Origin: JBBRSC01 sp038245795
Lineage (GTDB): Bacteria; Actinomycetota; Acidimicrobiia; Acidimicrobiales; Microtrichaceae
Reading direction: 5' to 3'
Length of the DNA: 10,455 bases
Assembly: GCA_038245795.1 (NCBI GenBank)
Contig: JBBRSC010000106.1
Location: forward strand, 1-10,455
This document shows, one piece after another, positions 6,913 through 10,455 of the stretch (position 1 is its first letter; every line of letters begins with the position of its first letter). Below the pieces are notes generated by a model, which was not told the origin of the DNA, searched no databases, and saw nothing but the letters and a program-made list of their open reading frames with translations. The position numbers were made by a program, and so were the translations under genes.

Positions 6913-7679
6913 GCGTCGGGAGGAAGCTTGGCCCATTCCGCGAGCAAGGTCTTGTACTCGGCGGACTTCTCGGGGAACTCCTTGTCGATGAGCGTCTGGA
7001 TCGACTCGTATTGCTTGACGTCGAACTTCTCGCCACCGAACACCGTGCGCTCGTGGCGGATGACACCGACGAGTTGGGCTGCGGTCAGGGTCTTGCCCCA
7101 GGCCGGCATGACTGCACCACTCCCGCCGACGGGCTTCTTGTTGGCGCCGTAGGTGGGGATGCCAGCATCTTTGAAGCCCTGGGTACCGAGGATGACCCAC
7201 TTCACCTGATCGGCGATGTCCGGCCAGTCCGAGAGGAGTTGACCGTTGTTGAGGGCCGGGTTGGCGCCGCCGCCGCCGCCGCCGGCGCCGTGGCACGAGG
7301 CGCACGATGCGTAGACCGTGGAGCCCTGGACGAGGGGTCCGGCCTCCTTGGCGGTGGGCTTGTCGAGGGTGAGTCCGTAGATGATTGCCCAGACTGGGAG
7401 AAAGGCCAGGACCGGAGTGACCCAGTAGGGGATCTTTTTCCGGTTCAACGAAGCTTCGATGTAGGGCGCAACCGGAATCTGCGGGGGAGCGGCTCCACCG
7501 GCGAGCGTGGCCGGCACGTCAGACGCTGTCGTGGTGGTCGCAGGAGCGGACTCGCCGACCTTCTCGATCGCTGCCGATTCGCTCGGGGCCGAGGCCGCCG
7601 CGATGGCACTCGCGTCTCCCGTGAGTGCAGCGCGCCTCGCCGCCCCTCGCTTCAGCAGGTGTTCTGGTACCTCGGTCAA
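6909..7679 (-). CDS. Membrane-anchored monohaem cytochrome c
   Basis: 256 residues from TTG 7679, preceded by GGAGG at five bases; the frame is open to 7763 but has no good start there. Order: an N-terminal tag MTEVPEHLLKR and an Ala/Ser/Thr-rich cytosolic segment (1-80), basic residues NRKK, one transmembrane helix (about 84-105), then an exported class-I-like cytochrome c domain. Haem c is bound at CASCH (Cys126, Cys129, His130); Met191 in VMPAWG is the likely distal ligand. There is no cleavable signal, so the helix serves as anchor with haem outside. A six-glycine run (133-138) directly follows the haem site. It is divergent from the cytochrome b operon and probably accepts electrons from that complex, or is a subunit of it. 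The tag recurs in the subunit IV-like protein at 9889, supporting a shared complex. Confidence 0.88.
   Translation of the reverse strand: MTEVPEHLLKRGAARRAALTGDASAIAAASAPSESAAIEKVGESAPATTTTASDVPATLAGGAAPPQIPVAPYIEASLNRKKIPYWVTPVLAFLPVWAIIYGLTLDKPTAKEAGPLVQGSTVYASCASCHGAGGGGGGANPALNNGQLLSDWPDIADQVKWVILGTQGFKDAGIPTYGANKKPVGGSGAVMPAWGKTLTAAQLVGVIRHERTVFGGEKFDVKQYESIQTLIDKEFPEKSAEYKTLLAEWAKLPPDA
7266..7283. repeat. (GCC)6 trinucleotide repeat encoding polyglycine
   Basis: Six uninterrupted GCC units (GGC on the coding strand) lie in the cytochrome c gene and give the glycine run immediately after the CASCH haem motif. Slippage would change only the number of glycines and keep the frame. Confidence 0.9.
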
Positions 7680-7684
7680 CGAAG

Positions 7685-7689
7685 CCTCC
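7685..7689 (-). promoter_or_regulatory. Shine-Dalgarno sequence fixing the TTG start of the cytochrome c gene
   Basis: On the minus strand GGAGG is followed by five bases (cttcg) and TTG. It is one of the best ribosome-binding sites in the window and selects the TTG at 7679 over the longer frame. The resulting N-terminus, MTEVPEHLLKR, matches the MTEIPEHLLKR start of the gene at 9889, which supports the choice. Confidence 0.8.
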
Positions 7690-7940
7690 GCTCGATGTTT
7701 CACGCTCCGTCCCCACCAGGAACGGCAACGACATGTTATGCAGACGACGGCTGACCGGACCAACCGCAGCGGTCCCGATCCGCGGTCTCCATCGGTGCTC
7801 TGATCGACGGTAGGAACGTCGCGGCGTCGCCCCCACGAAGACGCCGGGAGAAAGGGTGCAATCGGCGGCCGCGGAATGTGCTGCTGGCCGGGGTGGCGTG
7901 GTAAACCTCATCCCAGCGATGGCGAATGCCTGAGCAACCA

Positions 7941-7958
7941 TTGTGAGAACTTTCACAA
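7941..7958. promoter_or_regulatory. CRP/FNR-family palindrome upstream of the cytochrome b operon
   Basis: TTGTGA, six bases, then TCACAA: a perfect inverted repeat containing the CRP/GlxR consensus TGTGA-N6-TCACA. It lies eight bases upstream of a -10 box, so its centre is about 28-29 bp before the predicted start and it overlaps the -35 region. That placement favours repression, or a promoter with no separate -35. CRP-family control of cytochrome bc genes by cAMP or redox state is known in actinobacteria. No CRP-type regulator is encoded in the window. Confidence 0.75.
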
Positions 7959-7965
7959 GCGGTCG

Positions 7966-7971
7966 TAGAAT
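7966..7971 (+). promoter_or_regulatory. -10 box of the cytochrome b/ferredoxin operon
   Basis: TAGAAT matches the TANNNT/TATAAT -10 consensus well. The first half of the CRP-like site, TTGTGA at 7941-7946, could double as a -35 with a rather long 19-bp spacer. The transcript would start near 7978 and carry GAAAGG (7985-7990), eight bases before the ATG at 7999. Confidence 0.6.
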
Positions 7972-7998
7972 GCCTCTGACACGAGAAAGGCGCAGCGA

Positions 7999-8598
7999 AT
8001 GGACATCTCGAAGACGCACATCAGACTTCAGGGTTTCCTGTTCGTGACGCTGCTGGGGATCCCCACAGGAATGGCCTTCCTGATGTGGGCGGCCGATGGC
8101 GGTAACCGGATCGGCTTCACCCAGGCGCACATCATCAGCGTCCGCTACATCATGGCGGTGCTCATCCAGATGGCGTTGATCGTGCCGGTCTTCATCACTG
8201 CGCAACGTCGACCACCGGGCACCCCGCTCACGTGGGGCGAAGCAATGGTCGGGGCCACGTATGTCTTCGGTGTGCTCTTCTGGCTGTACGGCGTGCTGCC
8301 CCACGAGTTTCTCAACTGGGCAGACTCCGAACTCGGGTGGCGGCCCGACAAGAAGATCATCGGGCCCGAAGGTTCGTGGGCCGAGTGGTTCAGTTTCTGG
8401 AAGTCGATCCCGCTCACCATCGACAAACAGAAGGTCCGCGACATCGTGGCAGTGGTCCTCTACACGGTTGGCCTCGGCGGGTTCATGTGGATGTGCAAGT
8501 TCTGGAACAACCGGGAGAAGAACGCCAACGAGATGAAGGCCATCGAGCCGATTTCTCGGTACGGCCGTCCCCTCGTCGCGAAGGCGGGGAAGAGCTGA
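7999..8598 (+). CDS. Four-helix membrane protein of unknown family, first gene of the cytochrome b operon
   Basis: The 199-residue protein has four predicted transmembrane helices (about 11-30, 46-67, 82-103 and 147-168). Between helices three and four lies a conserved-looking polar loop (PHEFLNWADSELGWRPDKK, near 101-119). The C-terminal tail is basic and hydrophilic. There are no CxxCH, Rieske (CxH...CxxH) or Fe-S motifs. Histidines 7, 44 and 102 are present and could in principle ligate haem or line a quinone pocket, but nothing shows that they do. GAAAGG lies eight bases before the ATG. It ends one base before the ferredoxin gene, so the two are co-translated; it may be the membrane anchor for that ferredoxin. 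I do not recognise the family. Confidence 0.85.
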   Translation: MDISKTHIRLQGFLFVTLLGIPTGMAFLMWAADGGNRIGFTQAHIISVRYIMAVLIQMALIVPVFITAQRRPPGTPLTWGEAMVGATYVFGVLFWLYGVLPHEFLNWADSELGWRPDKKIIGPEGSWAEWFSFWKSIPLTIDKQKVRDIVAVVLYTVGLGGFMWMCKFWNNREKNANEMKAIEPISRYGRPLVAKAGKS

Positions 8599-8599
8599 C

Positions 8600-9013
8600 A
8601 TGGGTACCGACGCCAATCCGCCAATGCCTGAGTTCCGAACGGACTATGTGCTCCAAGAGGTCGATGCCGACTACCTCGCCAAGGCAGTCAAGCCGAAGCA
8701 GTTCATTCACATCGACCAGTCGGAATGCATCATGTGCGAGGGCTGTGTCGACATTTGCCCGTGGAAATGCATCCACATGGTCTCGACCGACAGCATCGAC
8801 GATGCGATTGGGATCGAGCAACCAGGCCTCGACCCGAGCGACCACGTGGTCTTTCTGATCGACGACGACGTGTGCACCCGCTGCGCACTCTGCGTCGACC
8901 GTTGCCCCACCGGGGTCATCATCATGGGCAAGATCGGCGACCCTGGTGCCGCCGGCGATACCCATCAGCGCACGAACACCCATGGCTACGGCTATGGGAT
9001 GCGGTTGGGCTGA
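8600..9013 (+). CDS. Two-[4Fe-4S] ferredoxin subunit of the cytochrome b operon
   Basis: The 137-residue protein has two bacterial-ferredoxin cluster motifs: Cys43, 46, 49 and 53 (CIMCEGCVDICP) and Cys92, 95, 98 and 102 (CTRCALCVDRCP). In such folds each motif's last cysteine usually pairs with the other cluster. The two motifs are separated by 38 residues instead of the short linker of simple ferredoxins, and an extra Cys57 follows the first. A 40-residue N-terminal extension and a His/Gly/Tyr-rich C-tail are unlike free ferredoxins. There is no signal peptide or Tat motif, so it should sit on the cytoplasmic side. It lies between the four-helix protein and cytochrome b, where a Rieske gene would normally be expected, which suggests an electron-transfer subunit of the complex. 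Confidence 0.92.
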   Translation: MGTDANPPMPEFRTDYVLQEVDADYLAKAVKPKQFIHIDQSECIMCEGCVDICPWKCIHMVSTDSIDDAIGIEQPGLDPSDHVVFLIDDDVCTRCALCVDRCPTGVIIMGKIGDPGAAGDTHQRTNTHGYGYGMRLG

Positions 9014-9076
9014 AGTCCGTGACCGCTCACCTGATCACAACGAAGACGTATTCCCCCCACACAGCAACTGCAGAGT

Positions 9077-9081
9077 AGGAG
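9077..9081 (+). promoter_or_regulatory. Shine-Dalgarno sequence fixing the GTG start of cytochrome b
   Basis: AGGAG followed by five bases (tactc) and GTG 9087. The frame is open back to 8946, but that would overlap the ferredoxin gene and add residues with no cytochrome b6 similarity. The 73-bp gap before this GTG contains no other clear signal. Confidence 0.8.
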
Positions 9082-9086
9082 TACTC

Positions 9087-9872
9087 GTGGCAAAGACGAT
9101 GCAGGGCGATACCAGCCCGGGTCTGGGCGCCAAGATCACCCAGTTCAACGACAACCTCCAGGGTTCGCAAGCCTGGAACTCCATTTTCCGACCCGGGTCG
9201 ATCTTTCGGAAGGGCTATTCCGACAGCCCCCGGAACCGCTCCTACGTGATCATGAACTCGGTGCTCTACCACCTGCACCCGGTGAAGGTGAAGCGACACG
9301 CCGTCAAGGTCAGCTACACGCTGTGCCTGGGAGGGTTGAGCTTCTTCATCTTCATCCTGCTCACGGTCACGGGCATCTTCCTGATGTTCTTCTACCGCCC
9401 CACAGCCGCTCAGGCGTGGGACGACATCGCGGCGCTACGCACCACGGTGACCTTCGGTCTGCTGGTCAGGAACATGCATAGATGGGGAGCACACCTCATG
9501 GTGTTGACGGTGTTCCTCCACATGGCACGCGTCTTCTATCACGGCGCCTACAAGGCACCTCGTGAGTTCAACTGGGTCATTGGCGTGATCCTGTTGACAC
9601 TCACCCTGCTGCTGTCCTTCACCGGCTATCTCCTCCCGTGGGATCAGCTGGCGCTCTGGGCGGTGACGGTGGGAACCAACATGATGGGCTACACACCTGT
9701 CTTCGGATCCCAAGTCAGATTTGTGTTGCTCGGCGGTTCCGAGATCGGAACCGACACCCTGCTGAGGTGGTACGTCCTCCACGTGCTCTTCTTCCCCTTC
9801 ATCATCGTGATTTTCATGGCGATCCACTTCTGGCGTGTCCGCAAGGACGGCGGCATCTCAGGTCCGCTCTAG
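9087..9872 (+). CDS. Cytochrome b6-like subunit (N-terminal half of cytochrome b)
   Basis: 261 residues from GTG 9087. It is the four-helix haem-binding half of cytochrome b and matches chloroplast cytochrome b6 along its length: FFYRPT, MHRWGAH, KAPREFNWVIGV, FTGYLLPWDQ and HFWRVRKDGGISGPL. The bis-histidine ligands of the two b haems are His131/His232 and His145/His247, with the 14- and 15-residue spacings of cytochrome b6. Cys80 in YTLCLGG aligns with b6 Cys35, which covalently holds the third haem (c-n). An N-terminal extension of about 55 residues is longer than in b6. It would oxidise or reduce menaquinone in the membrane. The separate subunit IV-like gene follows after 16 bp, so this is a split, b6f/Bacillus-type arrangement unlike the fused QcrB of most actinobacteria. 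No Rieske gene is in view. Confidence 0.95.
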   Translation: MAKTMQGDTSPGLGAKITQFNDNLQGSQAWNSIFRPGSIFRKGYSDSPRNRSYVIMNSVLYHLHPVKVKRHAVKVSYTLCLGGLSFFIFILLTVTGIFLMFFYRPTAAQAWDDIAALRTTVTFGLLVRNMHRWGAHLMVLTVFLHMARVFYHGAYKAPREFNWVIGVILLTLTLLLSFTGYLLPWDQLALWAVTVGTNMMGYTPVFGSQVRFVLLGGSEIGTDTLLRWYVLHVLFFPFIIVIFMAIHFWRVRKDGGISGPL

Positions 9873-9888
9873 GTCGAAAGGCAGTTTC

Positions 9889-10455
9889 ATGACCGAAATT
9901 CCCGAACACCTCCTCAAGCGAGCGCAAGCCGCAAAGGAGAAGGCAGCCGCCAAAGCGGCAAGTGAATCCGCTCCGGCCGAACCGGTCGCTGCGGCCGCCG
10001 CCCCGGCCGCCGCCAGCGATTCGCGCATTCCCGCGCATCTTCTGGAGCGGTCAAAGGCCGCCAAGGCAAAGAAGGCCGGCGGTGACGACACCGTCTCGGC
10101 GGGCAGCGCCGTGGCAGTCGCCGAGTCCGGCGGAGCAGTCGCCACGCTCACTGCGCCTCCGTTGGCCACTGGCCCCGGTGGTCACACCCAGCGCCTCCTG
10201 ACGGTCGTGAAGTCGGGTTCCATCCAGGACGTCAAGGCCAAGCCGCAGGACAAGGTGCACGTCTGGCCCCATCTGTTGATCATCGAATTCGGTGCGGCAT
10301 TGTTCATTACGGCGTTCACCACGATCTTTTCGATCTTCGTGAACGCACCCCTGCTCGAGTTGGCGAACGTCAACAAGACACCGAATCCCTCCAAGGCGCC
10401 GTGGTACTTCCTCGGTCTGCAGGAACTCCTGACCATGTTCCACCCGATGGTCGCC
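9889..10455 (+). CDS. Subunit IV-like cytochrome b C-terminal half with tagged N-terminal extension (partial)
   Basis: The first 189 codons are visible; the gene runs off the window. AAAGG precedes the ATG by seven bases. Residues 1-120 are an extra hydrophilic, Ala/Pro-rich segment with two copies of a tag: TEIPEHLLKRAQAAKEKAA (2-20) and SRIPAHLLERSKAAKAKKA (45-63). After residue 120 the cytochrome b C-terminal fold begins: WPHLLIIEFGAALFITAFTTIF (126-147, a helix) and then TPNPSKAPWYFLGLQELLTMFHP, the Qo-site region. At the place of the usual PEWY the protein has APWY (170-173), so the catalytic Glu is absent. It pairs with the cytochrome b6-like protein to form the quinol-oxidising core. 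Later helices cannot be seen. Confidence 0.92.
   Translation, partial: MTEIPEHLLKRAQAAKEKAAAKAASESAPAEPVAAAAAPAAASDSRIPAHLLERSKAAKAKKAGGDDTVSAGSAVAVAESGGAVATLTAPPLATGPGGHTQRLLTVVKSGSIQDVKAKPQDKVHVWPHLLIIEFGAALFITAFTTIFSIFVNAPLLELANVNKTPNPSKAPWYFLGLQELLTMFHPMVA
9892..10077 (+). repeat. Two-copy tag repeat at the N-terminus of the subunit IV-like protein
   Basis: The protein-level repeat IPxHLL(K/E)R-x-x-AAKxK occurs at residues 4-18 and 47-61 of the subunit IV-like protein, separated by an Ala/Pro-rich linker. A third copy opens the cytochrome c protein at 7679. Codon use differs between the copies, so this is an old or selected repeat and not a fresh DNA duplication. Confidence 0.75.

Larger units (their letters stand above)
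7680..7998. other. Divergent intergenic region between cytochrome c and cytochrome b operons
   Basis: A 319-bp gap with no convincing coding sequence. The right end holds a CRP-like palindrome and -10 box for the rightward operon. The left end holds the cytochrome c ribosome-binding site. For the leftward gene a weak promoter candidate is TTGGTC with TAACAT (7738-7733, minus strand) at 19-bp spacing. A 7-bp inverted repeat (CGGCGTC at 7822-7828, GACGCCG at 7840-7846) could form a hairpin but has no U-run. I recognise no riboswitch or RNA gene. Confidence 0.6.

Noticed and set aside
6937..7305. Upstream extension of the lipoprotein frame with an Arg-rich stretch
   Set aside because: It is the shifted reading of the GCC repeat and cytochrome c coding sequence; the signal peptide marks the true start near 6912-6936.
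7822..7846. 7-bp inverted repeat in the divergent region, considered as a terminator or riboswitch stem
   Set aside because: There is no T-run after either orientation and no conserved riboswitch core; such short GC-rich stems occur by chance in this composition.
7519..8616. Long minus-strand open frame of 365 codons
   Set aside because: It runs antisense to the four-helix protein gene and across the promoter region. It has no ribosome-binding site and no recognisable motif.
9017..9028. GTGA-N4-TCAC inverted repeat between the ferredoxin and cytochrome b genes
   Set aside because: Spacing does not fit a CRP site (needs N6), and no -10 box follows; probably chance.
8946..9086. Earlier ATG in frame with cytochrome b
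   Set aside because: It would overlap the ferredoxin gene by 68 bp and add non-homologous residues. GTG 9087 has AGGAG at ideal spacing.

Overview
The window is a stretch of chromosome from a high-GC bacterium. I infer an actinobacterium, possibly an Acidimicrobiia-like lineage. The grounds are the high GC, GTG and TTG starts, the C5-pathway haem gene pair, -10 boxes placed directly before start codons as in leaderless actinobacterial genes, and a menaquinol-type split cytochrome b. Coding density is very high. I saw no tRNA, rRNA, CRISPR array or insertion sequence.

Left part (1-1548, + strand): the 3' end of hemB (porphobilinogen synthase) is followed by hemL (glutamate-1-semialdehyde aminomutase), two steps of tetrapyrrole synthesis. 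A minus-strand block (4753 down to 1499) converges on hemL and is a tightly packed operon. It encodes a lipoprotein substrate-binding protein, an ATPase and a permease of the SsuABC/TauABC type, then an Rrf2-family regulator. The ATPase gene overlaps its neighbours by 4 and 11 bp. In front of it lies a perfect 25-bp palindrome at the predicted transcription start. It closely resembles the E. coli IscR type-1 operator, although the local Rrf2 protein has no cysteine and so no Fe-S cluster. I infer autoregulation and sulfur-source control.

Middle (4873-6432, + strand): a stand-alone glucose-6-phosphate isomerase of the divergent type best known as the C-terminal half of transaldolase/PGI fusions, apparently leaderless from a GTG start.

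Right part (6442-10455): a divergent respiratory cluster. On the minus strand are a membrane-anchored monohaem cytochrome c (TTG start) and a small lipoprotein of unknown function. On the plus strand, behind a CRP-like palindrome, are a four-helix membrane protein of unknown family, a two-[4Fe-4S] ferredoxin, a cytochrome b6-like protein with all four haem ligands plus the b6-type Cys for a covalent third haem, and a subunit IV-like protein cut by the window end. No Rieske protein is encoded in the window; a ferredoxin sits among the cytochrome b genes instead. The cytochrome c and subunit IV-like proteins share an N-terminal tag (TE-V/I-PEHLLKR), present twice in the latter. The likely overall function is quinol oxidation feeding electrons through cytochrome b and iron-sulfur centres to cytochrome c. 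The complex composition and the tag are the most promising candidates for something undescribed.
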